A DNA stretch of 64,000 bases from Azonexus sp. (GTDB taxonomy: Bacteria > Pseudomonadota > Gammaproteobacteria > Burkholderiales > Rhodocyclaceae): assembly GCF_023150235.1 (NCBI RefSeq), contig NZ_JAKLLH010000024.1, positions 1 through 64,000 of the forward strand. The letters are read 5' to 3'. The notes under the pieces are model-generated. The model had not been told where the DNA came from, ran no database searches, and worked only from the letters and a program-made list of their open reading frames with translations. A program made the translations under genes and the position numbers. This document shows positions 48,680 to 57,596 of this stretch, in pieces; position 1 is the first letter of the stretch, and each line of letters opens with the position of its first letter.

Positions 48680-49828
48680 CTAGCGGCTGGCGGTTTCGGC
48701 GACGGCGGCGGCACCGGCCTTGACGCCGGGGCGTTCGAGCGAGGTCACCAGCAGCTCGCCGGCTTGCAGCCCTGCGCTGACCTCGGTGAACTCCCAGTTG
48801 GCGAGGCCGCTCTTGATCCGGCGCTCCTCCAGCTTGCCGGCGGCGTTGAGCAGCAGCACGCGGCCGCCTTCCTGGATCGCGGCGGTGGGGATGCGCAGCA
48901 CGTCGGCGCGGCGGTCGAGCACGATCTCGACATCGGCGCTGTAGCCGACCAGCAGCTTGCCGGCAGCAGTCGGGTCGCTGAAGTCGGCTTCGATATCGAC
49001 CGTGCGCGCCTGCTTCTCCACTGCCGAGACATAGGGCGCCACGCGCCGGACGGTGCCTGCCAGCGTCTGGCCGGGCAGCGCGTCGAGGCGGATACGCACG
49101 CTCTGGCCGGCGGCGATGCGCGGCGCGTCGACCTCGTCCATCGGCGCCTTGACGTAAAGGCAGGAGTCGTCGATCAGGTCGATTGCCGGCGGCGTCGGCA
49201 CGCCCGGTGGCGACGGGGTCGAATATTCGCCGAGTTCGCCGACGATCTTGGCGACGGTGCCGGCAAACGGTGCATACAGCGCCACCCGCCCCTGTTCGAT
49301 CCGGGTTGCCTTGAACTTGGCTTCGGCAGCGGCGACGTCGGCGCGGCTGGTGACGCAGGCGGCGCGGCGGACCTCAGCGTCGGTGCGGGCAGCCTCTTCC
49401 TTGCTCGGAGAAACGAAACCGCGTTCGCGCAGCTCGCCCTGGCGTTTTGCCTCTTTTTCGGCGTTGACCGCAGCAATGCAGACTTCGTCGCTGCGCCGGG
49501 CGGCCAGCGCGATCTGCGCCTGTGCCAGCGCGGCGTTGGCCTGCTGGTCGTCGTTCCACAGCTTGAGCAGCAACTGCCCCTTGGCCACCCGGTCGCCTTC
49601 CTTGACCCCGAGGTACTCGATGCGGCCGCCGATGATGGTCGACAGCTTGGTCCGCTGGCAGGCCTCGACGGTGCCGGCGCGGGTGTTGGCGATGCTTGCC
49701 TCGACCTCGCCGCGCACGACTTCGCTGACGACGACGGAGATGGGTTTGGGGCGGTTGATCCAGAACAGGCTGCCGGCGATCAGGGCGGCGGCGGTGATGC
49801 TCAGTACGACGGTCTTGGCGGCGGGCAT
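48680..49828 (-). CDS. Periplasmic adaptor protein (HlyD/MacA family)
   Basis: A 382-residue membrane-fusion protein with an N-terminal membrane segment (about residues 6-25), a biotinyl-lipoyl-like half-motif (IEYLGVKEGDRVAKGQLLLKL), an alpha-helical hairpin from ~95 to 175, the second half-motif (RVALYAPFAGTVAKIVGELGEY) and a beta-barrel end. It bridges the MacB-like permeases to an outer-membrane channel not encoded here. The start overlaps the end of the upstream gene by 28 bases. Confidence 0.92.
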   Translation of the reverse strand: MPAAKTVVLSITAAALIAGSLFWINRPKPISVVVSEVVRGEVEASIANTRAGTVEACQRTKLSTIIGGRIEYLGVKEGDRVAKGQLLLKLWNDDQQANAALAQAQIALAARRSDEVCIAAVNAEKEAKRQGELRERGFVSPSKEEAARTDAEVRRAACVTSRADVAAAEAKFKATRIEQGRVALYAPFAGTVAKIVGELGEYSTPSPPGVPTPPAIDLIDDSCLYVKAPMDEVDAPRIAAGQSVRIRLDALPGQTLAGTVRRVAPYVSAVEKQARTVDIEADFSDPTAAGKLLVGYSADVEIVLDRRADVLRIPTAAIQEGGRVLLLNAAGKLEERRIKSGLANWEFTEVSAGLQAGELLVTSLERPGVKAGAAAVAETASR

Positions 49829-50439
49829 GCAGAATCCTGGTTGAAGCCGGGCAGCCAGCCCGACTGGTAAAAATCAGCGAGTGTCGGTTCCGGCGCGGCG
49901 GCCAGCGAACCCTGGAACAAGGCCTCGATCACCGGCGTATCGTGCCAGGCCTGATCCATGAAGCTGAGGCCGACATCTTCGACGGTCTTGCCCGACCAGT
50001 AGTAATTGGCGACTTCGTCGAGCGCGTCCAGCGACAGGCTGTGCGGCAGGCGTAAATAATCGAGCCAGCTGGCATCGTGGAAGGAGACGGTGTACGCCCC
50101 TTCGCTGCGCGCCCGGTTGAGTTGCTTGCCGAAAACGCGGTTGCCGTGTTTTTCCCGGAAGATTTCGGCATCGACCCGGGTGGCGAACAGCAACAGTGCG
50201 TGCAGGCGGCTGGGGAAGTGGTTGTAGCGGCGTTGCCGGAAGAACTCCAGATGATATTCGGCAAAGTAATTCTGTACCGACAGAAACTGGATGTCCGGGG
50301 CCGGCGGACCGCCGTTGGGGGCGGCGAGCGTGGCGCCGAAAGGACCGCCCTTGAGGATGTCCCAGCCCGGCAGCTCGGCTGCCGGATCGAGCCAGCAGTA
50401 GAGTTCGAGCGGGGAGAAATCCTTGATCAGGTTGTCCAT
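49801..50439 (-). CDS. Protein of unknown function, possibly DUF2441-like
   Basis: A 212-residue cytoplasmic-looking protein. The stretch RRYNHFPSRLHALLLFATRVDAEIF and a later ANYYWSGKT recall the DUF2441 family (a Pro-Ser-Arg motif, an aromatic-Ala block and a YWSG motif). Some such families have been compared with ADP-ribosyltransferases, so an enzymatic role is possible but unproven. It overlaps the adaptor gene and heads the export operon, which suggests a linked role. The identification rests on short motifs only. Confidence 0.55.
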   Translation of the reverse strand: MDNLIKDFSPLELYCWLDPAAELPGWDILKGGPFGATLAAPNGGPPAPDIQFLSVQNYFAEYHLEFFRQRRYNHFPSRLHALLLFATRVDAEIFREKHGNRVFGKQLNRARSEGAYTVSFHDASWLDYLRLPHSLSLDALDEVANYYWSGKTVEDVGLSFMDQAWHDTPVIEALFQGSLAAAPEPTLADFYQSGWLPGFNQDSACPPPRPSY

Positions 50440-50453
50440 GAAGTACGAATGAA

Positions 50454-50620
50454 GCTTGAAAAAGCAGTTTTAACGCAGATGATGCGGATCAGGCGCCGAT
50501 GATGCGGGTCTTTCGGCATTGGGGGCGTAGACGAATACTCACACGGCAGGTACTTCGGAAATGCTGAGGTGAATCCTTGGGAAATCTGCGTTTATCGGCG
50601 AAATCCGCGTCTGAAGCGAG
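50454..50620 (+). repeat. Best-preserved copy of the ~170-bp intergenic repeat
   Basis: Left end AGCAGTTTTAACGCAGATGA, centre CACACGGCAGG...CTTCGGAAATGC, right end GGGAAATCTGCGTTTATCGG then CGAAATCCGCGTCT. AACGCAGAT at the left is the inverted partner of ATCTGCGTT at the right. Confidence 0.85.
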
Positions 50621-50783
50621 GTTTCCCGGATGAAGCAGTGTATTCCCGCATTCTGAACGATGCCCGCTATTGCGCCAAGTACGGATCGCCGAGCTTGTCG
50701 ATACTGCCTCCGGCTTGGCCGGGCCGTGGGTGAGTGCAGCGGCCAGCCGCTGGCACGGGGGAACGGAGAGACGGGGCAAGGAC

Positions 50784-50826
50784 AAAAAAGAGCGCCGCGG
50801 CGGAAGGCGGCAGTCCGACGCGGCGC
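50784..50826 (-). terminator. Terminator of the hemerythrin gene
   Basis: On the minus strand GCGCCGCG and CGCGGCGC enclose a loop and are followed by CTTTTTTG. Confidence 0.75.
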
Positions 50827-50871
50827 AAGGGCAGCCGGATTGCCGGCTGCAGGGAGGGAGAAAGCAGGGAT

Positions 50872-51330
50872 TCAGGCGACCTGGCGGACATCCATCAGCG
50901 GTACGGAGTGCGTTTGCCAGCAGGGCGGCGTTCCCCGCACGGTATGCAGGCGTTCGCCAAGAATGATGTCCTCGTCGTGAATGTGCCGCTCGAACCAGTA
51001 TTCGAGATAACGGATCAGACTGAAGGCGTCGTTCTTGCCGAGCAAGACCTGCTCGATGGCATGTCCGATACAAGACAGCATGGTGCGATGTTTTTCGATG
51101 TGCTCGGCAAAATCGAGGCCGGATTCGGCGGCGAGCCGTTCCTCGGTGGCGCAGTGCAGGTAAAGCGCTTCGAGCAGCGCCGCCCCCTCGCCTGGCGGCA
51201 GGCCATTGGCTTCGATGCAATGCTCCTTGAGGTGGGCCAGACGGGCGAAGAGGTCGGCGTGCTGCTCGTCGATTTCGTCGATGTCCAGAACCAGGGCCTC
51301 GGGCAGAAAAACGGCGATTTCACGATCCAT
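50872..51330 (-). CDS. Bacteriohemerythrin
   Basis: The 152-residue four-helix protein binds a di-iron centre and oxygen. Ligand motifs appear in order: DEQHADLF, HCATEE (H-x3-E), HIEKH (H-x3-H) and HIHDED (H-x4-D). It has no signal peptide, so it should act in the cytoplasm as an oxygen sensor or carrier. It has an extra ~25-residue C-terminal tail with a single Cys. It is monocistronic. Confidence 0.92.
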   Translation of the reverse strand: MDREIAVFLPEALVLDIDEIDEQHADLFARLAHLKEHCIEANGLPPGEGAALLEALYLHCATEERLAAESGLDFAEHIEKHRTMLSCIGHAIEQVLLGKNDAFSLIRYLEYWFERHIHDEDIILGERLHTVRGTPPCWQTHSVPLMDVRQVA

Positions 51331-51464
51331 GATCGACCTCCGTGCACGGTGACAGGTTTGCTGGCGTTGATATGTTTTGAATATAGTGCTCGCCGGCGAA
51401 TTTACCAGCCTTTTCTGCTTCGCTTACCATGCCCTCTTTCCATTTTCCATGAAGGAGTCGGGAT

Positions 51465-51839
51465 ATGCAGATGAGCACCGCGATACAGCGTTTCGGCGTC
51501 ACGCCGCGTTTTGCCGACAGCGTCGTGCACCGGGGGACCGTTTATCTGGTCGAGGTGCCGTCCAATCTCGATGCCGATGCCGGCGCGCAGACCACCGATC
51601 TACTGGCCTCGGTCGAGCGCCTGCTGGCGAAGGCCGGCAGCGACAAGGCGCACTTGCTGATGGTTACCATCTACCTCGCCGACATGGCTGACTACGAGGC
51701 GATGAACGCCGTCTGGGATGCCTGGCTGCCGGCCGGTTGCGCGCCGGCGCGGGCCTGTGTGCAAGCTCGGTTGGCCAAGCCGGAGTATCGGGTCGAGATG
51801 GCGCTGACCGCTGCCACGGTCGACGGGGAAAAAACCTGA
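51465..51839 (+). CDS. RidA/YjgF-family protein
   Basis: A 124-residue Rid superfamily protein that may hydrolyse reactive enamine/imine intermediates or act in a related way. TIYLADMADYEAMNAVWDAWLP and the APARACVQARLAKPEYRVEM end with its conserved Arg fit the family; the sequence is closer to the Rid4-7 type than to archetypal RidA, judging by the diverged N-terminus. A GAAGGAG site precedes the ATG. Its last codons contain a palindrome half-site (TVDGEKT). Confidence 0.88.
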   Translation: MQMSTAIQRFGVTPRFADSVVHRGTVYLVEVPSNLDADAGAQTTDLLASVERLLAKAGSDKAHLLMVTIYLADMADYEAMNAVWDAWLPAGCAPARACVQARLAKPEYRVEMALTAATVDGEKT

Positions 51840-51894
51840 ATTTGTAAACCGGGTTGCCATGTGCGGGAAGGTGGATGAAGCTGGATTTTCATCC

Positions 51895-52242
51895 TCAATC
51901 CGTGGATGCAATTTCGGCGCTGCAGTCGCAGCCGATGCCGGCGGCGATCCAACGGTGGAAGAGGTGGCGGGCCAGTGCTTGGGCGGGGTCGGGCAGCCAG
52001 CGCAGGTAGTGGCCGGGGGCGGTGAGCAGGCCGCAGCGGTAGCGGCGTTCGTCGGCCGACCACGCCAGTGCCGGGCAGGGGCCGGCTGCCTGCCGGAAAA
52101 GCAGTCGCGCCGCCGGGCAGGTTTCGAGCGCGCAGCAGACGCCGCAGCCGTTGCACTCTGCGCCGGGAGCCGGCTTGGCCGGGGCATCGCGGTGCAGGTG
52201 GATGACGGTGGGGGCGGAGGAGGACTCGGCGGCAGGCGGCAT
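51895..52242 (-). CDS. YkgJ-type cysteine-cluster protein
   Basis: A 115-residue protein with the zinc/iron-chelating cluster pattern GAECNGCGVCCALETCP, a later PCPAL and RYRCGLL. Members of this family are thought to bind metal, but no reaction is known. It is encoded immediately downstream of the M23 peptidase on the same strand (28 bases apart). Confidence 0.8.
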   Translation of the reverse strand: MPPAAESSSAPTVIHLHRDAPAKPAPGAECNGCGVCCALETCPAARLLFRQAAGPCPALAWSADERRYRCGLLTAPGHYLRWLPDPAQALARHLFHRWIAAGIGCDCSAEIASTD

Positions 52243-52270
52243 CGCGGAGGGCGGCTGGATGTGGCTGCGT

Positions 52271-53089
52271 TCAGCGCCGGCTGAGGAAGAGCTCGGGGTC
52301 GACCGGAGTGTTGTTGAGGATCACCGCCCAATGCAGGTGCGGTCCGGTGGCCCGGCCGGTGGCGCCGACGGCACCGAGGATTTCGCCGCGTTGGACGGGT
52401 TGACCGTGGCGCACGTCGACGCGCGACAGATGCATGTAGGCGGTGATCAGCCCTTGGCCGTGATCAATGAAAACCGTGTTGCCGTTGAAGAAATAGTCGC
52501 CGGTGTTGGCGACCACGCCAGCGGCCGGTGCCCGCACCGGGCTGCCGGTGCCGACCGCGACGTCGAGCCCCGAGTGCGGATTGCGTGGCTGGCCATTGAA
52601 CACCCGGCGCAGGCCGAAGCGCGACGACAGCGGTCCCTTGGCCGGCAGGTCCAGGCTCGTATCGGGCATGGCCTCGCCAAAACGGCGCTTGACCGCGTCG
52701 GTGGTCTCCTTCTCGCGGGCGATGCGGGCCAGGTCTTCGGCCGATGGCTCGACCTTGCGCTGATCGCGGATAGTCAGGCGCTGTTCCGGGTAATTCTTGA
52801 TCCCGACGCTGAGCGGCCGCATTTCCACGGTCGACCCACGCAGTACGCGAATTTCCAATTCGCCCGGCAAGGTGTCGAGCGGGATGCCGAGCAGGGCGTA
52901 CCAGTGGCCGCGTTCGCGGACCACAGCCAATGGCTGTTCGCCCCAGCGGGCGCTCGGTGCGGCCGCCGTCGCCGGGCCGAGGTCGATCACCACGACGCCG
53001 CCGGGGACCGGTGCATGGCGGGGCAGGGCCTGGGCACTGCCCGCGAGCAGGGTCAGGATGAGCGGTAATAAGGGGCGCATCGCTTTCAT
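52271..53089 (-). CDS. M23-family metallopeptidase (secreted, LytM-like)
   Basis: A 272-residue exported protein: signal peptide (residues 1-21, ending SAQA), an N-terminal beta-rich domain, and a C-terminal peptidase M23 domain with HSGLDVAV (H-x3-D) and GPHLHWAV (HxH), the zinc ligands. It probably cleaves peptidoglycan cross-links or regulates amidases in the periplasm. A palindrome half-site at 52822-52835 lies in frame (GSTVEM). Confidence 0.92.
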   Translation of the reverse strand: MKAMRPLLPLILTLLAGSAQALPRHAPVPGGVVVIDLGPATAAAPSARWGEQPLAVVRERGHWYALLGIPLDTLPGELEIRVLRGSTVEMRPLSVGIKNYPEQRLTIRDQRKVEPSAEDLARIAREKETTDAVKRRFGEAMPDTSLDLPAKGPLSSRFGLRRVFNGQPRNPHSGLDVAVGTGSPVRAPAAGVVANTGDYFFNGNTVFIDHGQGLITAYMHLSRVDVRHGQPVQRGEILGAVGATGRATGPHLHWAVILNNTPVDPELFLSRR

Positions 53090-53100
53090 CGTAAGACTAA

Positions 53101-53237
53101 CTCCGGTTTGAAACCCCGGCTTTCAGGGGGTGGGAGCCGACCCCGGCCTGAAGGCCGGGGTTTCAGGCGACCGTTTTGGGAGGGGGATGCAAACCCCTTC
53201 CAAAACATGTTTGACCGACAGGCATGAATGCCTGTCG
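53101..53237. repeat. Three successive hairpins, REP-like
   Basis: Stems include CCCCGGCCT/AGGCCGGGG around 53141-53162, TTTTGGGAGGGG/CCCCTTCCAAAA around 53172-53207, and a perfect CGACAGGCAT/ATGCCTGTCG (53216-53237). They lie between the thioredoxin-like gene and the M23 gene, both on the minus strand. Confidence 0.65.
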
Positions 53238-53801
53238 CTAATTTCTTGCTCGGGCCTCTCCCCGGTTTTTCCCGGCCCGCCACAAGCGCAGCCGCAAGCC
53301 GCTTTCGCTGGTGTAGCCGAGGCTGGTATAGGCGATCTGGCCTTGCGGATCGATGACGATAAAGGCTGGCACCCCGGGCAGGCCGTAGTCGCGCAGGAGG
53401 TGGGCCCGGGGGTCGGCCAGCGTCGGCCAGCGATAACCGGCAGCCTGCATCGTGGCGGCGACCTGGGCCGTATCGCCGGACTGGATGGCGACGCTGAGCA
53501 CCGGGTGCTCACCCGCTACCGCGCTCACGTTGCCGGCGGTGGTCTTGCAGACGGCGCACCAGTCGGCCCAAAAATAGATCAGCTGCGCCTGCCCCGCATG
53601 GGCCTGGCGCCACTGGGCGAGGTCGAAAGCCTTGCCGTCGATCAGCGTCCCGGAAAACTGCGGCGCCGGGCCGCTGGGGACGGCCCGCGTGCGCCAGGCC
53701 TGAAAGCCGCCAAACAGCAGCAGCGCGATCAGCAGTTCCAGCAGCCAGCCGGTTTTCCACCAGGGAGACCGAGCCGGCGGGGTCGCGTCGGGCGCACTCA
53801 C
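53238..53801 (-). CDS. Membrane-anchored thioredoxin-like protein (TlpA/ScsD type)
   Basis: The 187-residue protein has one N-terminal helix (about residues 18-36) and a periplasmic thioredoxin fold with the active site WCAVCK and a cis-Pro in GVPAFIVID. It should reduce or isomerise disulfides in the cell envelope, possibly in copper tolerance or cytochrome c maturation. Its start overlaps the YpfJ stop by four bases, so the two are co-translated. Confidence 0.88.
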   Translation of the reverse strand: MSAPDATPPARSPWWKTGWLLELLIALLLFGGFQAWRTRAVPSGPAPQFSGTLIDGKAFDLAQWRQAHAGQAQLIYFWADWCAVCKTTAGNVSAVAGEHPVLSVAIQSGDTAQVAATMQAAGYRWPTLADPRAHLLRDYGLPGVPAFIVIDPQGQIAYTSLGYTSESGLRLRLWRAGKNRGEARARN

Positions 53802-54664
53802 AGCGGATTAGCCTTGAAGGTATTGCACTGATTCATGTCGCCGGACTCGAAGCCGCGCTTGAACCAGCGTACCCGCTGCGCCGAGCTGCCGTGGGTGAAG
53901 CTCTCGGGCACGATCTGGCCTTGCGACTGCTGCTGCAGGCGGTCGTCGCCGATCGCTGCCGCTGCATTGAGTGCAGCTTCCAGATCGCCGCTTTCGAGGA
54001 TGCCGCGCATGTCGTCGGCGCGGCGGCCCCAGACCCCGGCCAGACAATCGGCCTGTAACTCCATGCGCACCGACAGCGCGTTGGCCTCGGCCCGGCTGAC
54101 TTTGCGTTGCGCCTCGTGCACCTGCTGCGCAACGCCGAGCAGGTTCTGCACGTGGTGCCCGATTTCGTGCGCGATGACGTAGGCCTGGGCGAACTCGCCA
54201 GGGGCGTGAAAACGGGTCTTCAGTTCGCGGTAGAAGGCCAGGTCGATATACACCTTGCGGTCGCCGGGGCAGTAGAACGGCCCCATCGCCGCCTTGCCGG
54301 TGCCGCAGGCAGTCGGCGTCGAGTGGGTGAACAGCACCAGCTTGGGCGCTTCGTAGCGGCGGCCGTTGGCCTGGAAAGCGGCGTGCCAGACGTCCTCGGT
54401 CGAGGCCAGCACCTTGTAAACGAAGCGGGCGCTGGCGTCGTCGGCCGGCGGCTTGTGCGCCGCCGGGGCGCTGTGTTGGGCGAGCGGCGTCTGCTCGATG
54501 AAACCGAGCAGGGTCAGCGGGTTGATGCCGGTGAAGTAGCTGACCACCAGCGCCAGGATCACCCCGCCGATACCGACGCTGCCGCCGCCAAAGCCGCCGC
54601 CGCCGCCACCGCCGCCTCGGCGGTCTTCCACGTTGTCACTGTCGCGATAGTCGTCGATACGCAT
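53798..54664 (-). CDS. ypfJ: Neutral zinc metallopeptidase (YpfJ family)
   Basis: The 288-residue protein has a Gly-rich N-terminus, one membrane helix (about residues 30-50) and a zincin domain with AHEIGHHVQNLLG. Upstream landmarks are TPTACGTGKAAMGPFYCP and KVYIDLAFYREL; downstream are ELQADCLAGVWG and FTHGSSAQR, all typical of YpfJ. The substrate is unknown. Confidence 0.93.
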   Translation of the reverse strand: MRIDDYRDSDNVEDRRGGGGGGGGFGGGSVGIGGVILALVVSYFTGINPLTLLGFIEQTPLAQHSAPAAHKPPADDASARFVYKVLASTEDVWHAAFQANGRRYEAPKLVLFTHSTPTACGTGKAAMGPFYCPGDRKVYIDLAFYRELKTRFHAPGEFAQAYVIAHEIGHHVQNLLGVAQQVHEAQRKVSRAEANALSVRMELQADCLAGVWGRRADDMRGILESGDLEAALNAAAAIGDDRLQQQSQGQIVPESFTHGSSAQRVRWFKRGFESGDMNQCNTFKANPL

Positions 54665-54756
54665 TTTTGTAGGATCCAGGATCGAGGAGTGAGGATCGAG
54701 CCAAAATTTCCGCGCTGCAGGCGCACAAGCTTTGGCTAGTGACCAACAGCTGACAT

Positions 54757-55569
54757 CTAGGCCACCGAGCGGATCGCGTCGCGGGTTTCAAGGGCGACCT
54801 TGCGGGCGGCTGCCGCAAATTGCTCGTCCTTGCCGGCGTAGAGGATGGCGCGCGAGGAGTTGATCATCAGGCCGGTGGCGTTGGCGGTGCGGCCGGCCTT
54901 GACCGTGGCTGCGATGTCGCCGCCCTGGGCGCCGATGCCGGGGACCAGCAGCGGCACGTCGCCGACCAGTTCGCGAACGCGGGCGATCTCGGCGGGGAAG
55001 GTGGCACCGACCACCAGGCCGATCTGGCCCGTGCTATTCCACTCGCTGGCCGCCAGGCGGGCGACGCGCTCGTAAAGTTTTTCGCCTCCCACGTCGAGAA
55101 ACTGCAGGTCGGAGCCGCCGGGGTTGGAGGTGCGGCAGAGCAGGATCACGCCTTTGTCCGGGTAGGCCAGGTAGGGCTCGACCGAATCGCGGCCCATGTA
55201 GGGGTTGACCGTGACCGCGTCGGCCTGGAAGCGCTCGAAGGCCTCGACCGCGTACTGCTCGGCGGTCGAACCGATGTCGCCGCGCTTGGAATCGAGAATC
55301 ACCGGGATCCCGGGGTGCTGTTCGTGAATGTGGGCGATCAGCGCCTCCAGCTGGTCTTCGGCGCGGCGGGCGGCAAAGTAGGCGATCTGCGGCTTGAACG
55401 AGCAGACCAGGTCGGCGGTGGCGTCGACGATGCTTTTGCAGAACTCGAAAATCGCGTCGTCGCGGCCTTGCAGGTGGGCCGGGAACTTGGCCGGATCGGG
55501 GTCGAGGCCGACGCAGAGCAGGGAGTTGTTTTTCTGCCAGGCGGCAGCCAGTTGCTGGGTGAAGGTCAT
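54757..55569 (-). CDS. pyrF: Orotidine 5'-phosphate decarboxylase PyrF
   Basis: Makes UMP from OMP, the last step of de novo pyrimidine synthesis. The 270-residue product is of the longer (type 2) class, with [10 protein letters not shown], the catalytic Lys-Asp in [27 protein letters not shown] and [10 protein letters not shown]. The start at 55569 overlaps the end of the methyltransferase gene by four bases (ATGA), so its translation is probably coupled to that gene. Confidence 0.96.
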   Translation of the reverse strand: MTFTQQLAAAWQKNNSLLCVGLDPDPAKFPAHLQGRDDAIFEFCKSIVDATADLVCSFKPQIAYFAARRAEDQLEALIAHIHEQHPGIPVILDSKRGDIGSTAEQYAVEAFERFQADAVTVNPYMGRDSVEPYLAYPDKGVILLCRTSNPGGSDLQFLDVGGEKLYERVARLAASEWNSTGQIGLVVGATFPAEIARVRELVGDVPLLVPGIGAQGGDIAATVKAGRTANATGLMINSSRAILYAGKDEQFAAAARKVALETRDAIRSVA

Positions 55570-56777
55570 GGAAGTTCCTTGGCGTTCTGGAGATCGGGAG
55601 TGCCGGGCGCGTTGGTTGCGGGCGGCAGGAAACGGGCAAATTCGGCAGGCAGGCGGCAGGTTTGCAGGCTGCGCTGGGTAAACAGGAAGCGGCCGTCGCA
55701 GACGAAGCCGAGCTCCTGCCAATCGACCTGGCGGTTGAGCATGCTGGTGCAGGCGATCAGGTCGCGGCGGGAAAGGCCGCGGTGTTTGGGGAAGAGGGCC
55801 AGCACCGAACCGTCGAAGGCCGGGCAGTCGTGCAGGAAAAAGGGCTCGGCCTTGCGCGTGCGGGCATTGACGTAAATCCGGGGCAGGTCGTTGAGCGGGA
55901 AATGGCGCCCCCAGCGCCACCAGTTGCTCTCGTTGAACTCGGTGACGCGGCGCGCCAGCAGTTGTGGCTTGTGCGCGCGCAGCCAGTCGTTTTCGACCTC
56001 GTAGAACATGCGTCGGGTTTCGCCGGTATCGACGGTTTTCGAGCAGACGAACGCCATGTTGCCGTCGGGGTGGGCAAAAATCTCGTCGGCCCCCGATACC
56101 CCGCCGACCTTGACCGAAAACAGGTCGGCCAGCGACAGCGGGTAGTCGCCGCGCAGGAACATCAGCTGACCATCAACTTCGGTGAATATCCGGCCATCGG
56201 CCATGCGCCGGTCGAAGCGGTCCTTCTCGAAACGGAAAATGGCGCAGTTGGGCGTGTGTTCGCCAAATACCCGGCGGTCGCCGGTCTCGAAAAAATGCGT
56301 GATGCTGCCCTGCTCGAACAGCCAGCGGTTGAGCTTCCTGGCGGCAGTCAGCTTGACGAACTCGCGCGGCACGATGAACACCAGCTCGCCGCCCGGCAGC
56401 AGGTGGCGCACGCACTTCTCGATGAAGAACAGGAAGAGATTGCTGCGCTGATCGAAGAGCGGCGATTTCAGCTTGCCACGGGTGTCGACCGTGACATCCT
56501 GCAAGCGCACATACGGCGGGTTGCCGACAATGCTGGCGAATTGCTGATCCAGCGGAAAATCGAAAAAATCCATCACCCGCGCACCGGCCGGGGCCACGCG
56601 GGCATCGACCTCGATCCCGACGCAGTCGTGGCCGCGCTGCTGCAAGGCTTTGAAGAAAGCCCCGTCGCCAGCCGAAGGCTCAAGCACCCGGCCGCGATGG
56701 CGGCAGAGATCGAGCATGAAGTCGACGACCGGCGGTGGCGTGAACACCTGGCCGAGTTGTTCTACGTTACGGCTCAT
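55566..56777 (-). CDS. N6-adenine DNA methyltransferase (class gamma-like, TaqI/Eco57I type)
   Basis: The 403-residue protein begins [18 protein letters not shown], has the SAM-binding motif [12 protein letters not shown] (about 33-43) and the catalytic NPPY at 86-89, the marks of amino-methyltransferases acting on adenine. The C-terminal half resembles target-recognition regions of Eco57I-type enzymes and ends with a variable tail. No restriction nuclease is next to it. The ATG at 56777 overlaps the hepT TGA; an extension to 56816 is less likely. Confidence 0.88.
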   Translation of the reverse strand: MSRNVEQLGQVFTPPPVVDFMLDLCRHRGRVLEPSAGDGAFFKALQQRGHDCVGIEVDARVAPAGARVMDFFDFPLDQQFASIVGNPPYVRLQDVTVDTRGKLKSPLFDQRSNLFLFFIEKCVRHLLPGGELVFIVPREFVKLTAARKLNRWLFEQGSITHFFETGDRRVFGEHTPNCAIFRFEKDRFDRRMADGRIFTEVDGQLMFLRGDYPLSLADLFSVKVGGVSGADEIFAHPDGNMAFVCSKTVDTGETRRMFYEVENDWLRAHKPQLLARRVTEFNESNWWRWGRHFPLNDLPRIYVNARTRKAEPFFLHDCPAFDGSVLALFPKHRGLSRRDLIACTSMLNRQVDWQELGFVCDGRFLFTQRSLQTCRLPAEFARFLPPATNAPGTPDLQNAKELP

Positions 56778-57205
56778 GATTTGGGCGAGTGCGTGGCGTC
56801 CTGGCGTAGCAGGCACTGCGAATAGTCAAGAAACTGGTCGAGATGCTGCTCAATGATTTTGACCGTGATCGGCAATTGCAGACTGGCGTAGTCATGCACG
56901 GCGAGGTTGCGAAAACCCACCATGCGCTTCAATTGCTCTGCCAGTGCGGGTTCAATCCAGGCATAAGTAGCCAGCAATGTGAATACATCGCGTGCGCTTT
57001 GCGGAACCCCCAATCGCTCACGTCGAATCAGGTGTTGTCCCATATCCAGTGCGGCTTCGCAGGCGCGCTGGATATTCAGGATCGCAGCATCCTGGCGGGT
57101 GAAATTGGTGGCGAAGCTGGCGGGATCGGCATTGTATTCTTCCCGTGCGCGCCGCACGCAGCGTTCGATCGTCGCTGCCTTGTTAATCAGTACGTCATCG
57201 GGCAT
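56774..57205 (-). CDS. hepT: HepT-like RNase toxin
   Basis: The 143-residue helical protein has the HEPN catalytic motif R-x4-H-x-Y as R99-N-L-A-V-H104-D-Y106 in VGFRNLAVHDYASL. HepT toxins are ribonucleases held inactive by MntA, which adds AMP to the motif tyrosine. Start at 57205 (MPDDVLINK); the mntA frame overlaps by 11 bases, and the methyltransferase ATG overlaps its stop. This is a complete HepT-MntA pair. Confidence 0.9.
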   Translation of the reverse strand: MPDDVLINKAATIERCVRRAREEYNADPASFATNFTRQDAAILNIQRACEAALDMGQHLIRRERLGVPQSARDVFTLLATYAWIEPALAEQLKRMVGFRNLAVHDYASLQLPITVKIIEQHLDQFLDYSQCLLRQDATHSPKS

Positions 57206-57596
57206 AGACCTGTCCTTCGCGCAAAATGTCAGTGAGCAGCGGAGCACGGGCGGTGTTGAGGTTGTGCATGTCGTTCAGTACCGCAGCTTCATAAGCATCG
57301 GTCTGCCAGTTCTTGGCCCACCAGCGTTCACCCGTGGTCAGAATTTGGTATTGCAGTACGGTTGAAGCCGCACGGAAATCCAGCAAATCAACCGGGCAAC
57401 CAACCAAATCGACCAGCGTGCCGGAAAGCTCCCAGAGCGCAACCGGGTCCGCATAACCGGCGACGAGCAGGGCAAGATCGAGATCACTGTCGGGGCGGGC
57501 CTGGCCCGTGATGCGACTGCCAAAAGCGTAAACGCCAAGTAGCTCGGGCAACTTGGCGTGCCGCAGGTGGCCAAGCAGGGCAGCGCGGTCAATCAT
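57195..57596 (-). CDS. mntA: MntA-like nucleotidyltransferase antitoxin
   Basis: The 133-residue minimal nucleotidyltransferase has GSR at 26-28 followed after ten residues by D38-L-D40, the G-S-x10-D-x-D motif of MntA AMP-transferases. It should adenylylate and neutralise HepT. It overlaps the Cys-rich gene upstream (4 bases) and hepT downstream (11 bases). Confidence 0.9.
   Translation of the reverse strand: MIDRAALLGHLRHAKLPELLGVYAFGSRITGQARPDSDLDLALLVAGYADPVALWELSGTLVDLVGCPVDLLDFRAASTVLQYQILTTGERWWAKNWQTDAYEAAVLNDMHNLNTARAPLLTDILREGQVYAR

Larger units (their letters stand above)
50440..50871. other. Intergenic region with repeat and terminator
   Basis: Holds a long copy of the dispersed repeat (50454-50620) followed by GC-rich sequence and the minus-strand hemerythrin terminator (50784-50826). 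Frames crossing it are shadows with no family signal. Confidence 0.55.

Noticed and set aside
53101-53237. A CRISPR array
   Set aside because: The three hairpins differ in sequence and have no regular repeats and spacers.
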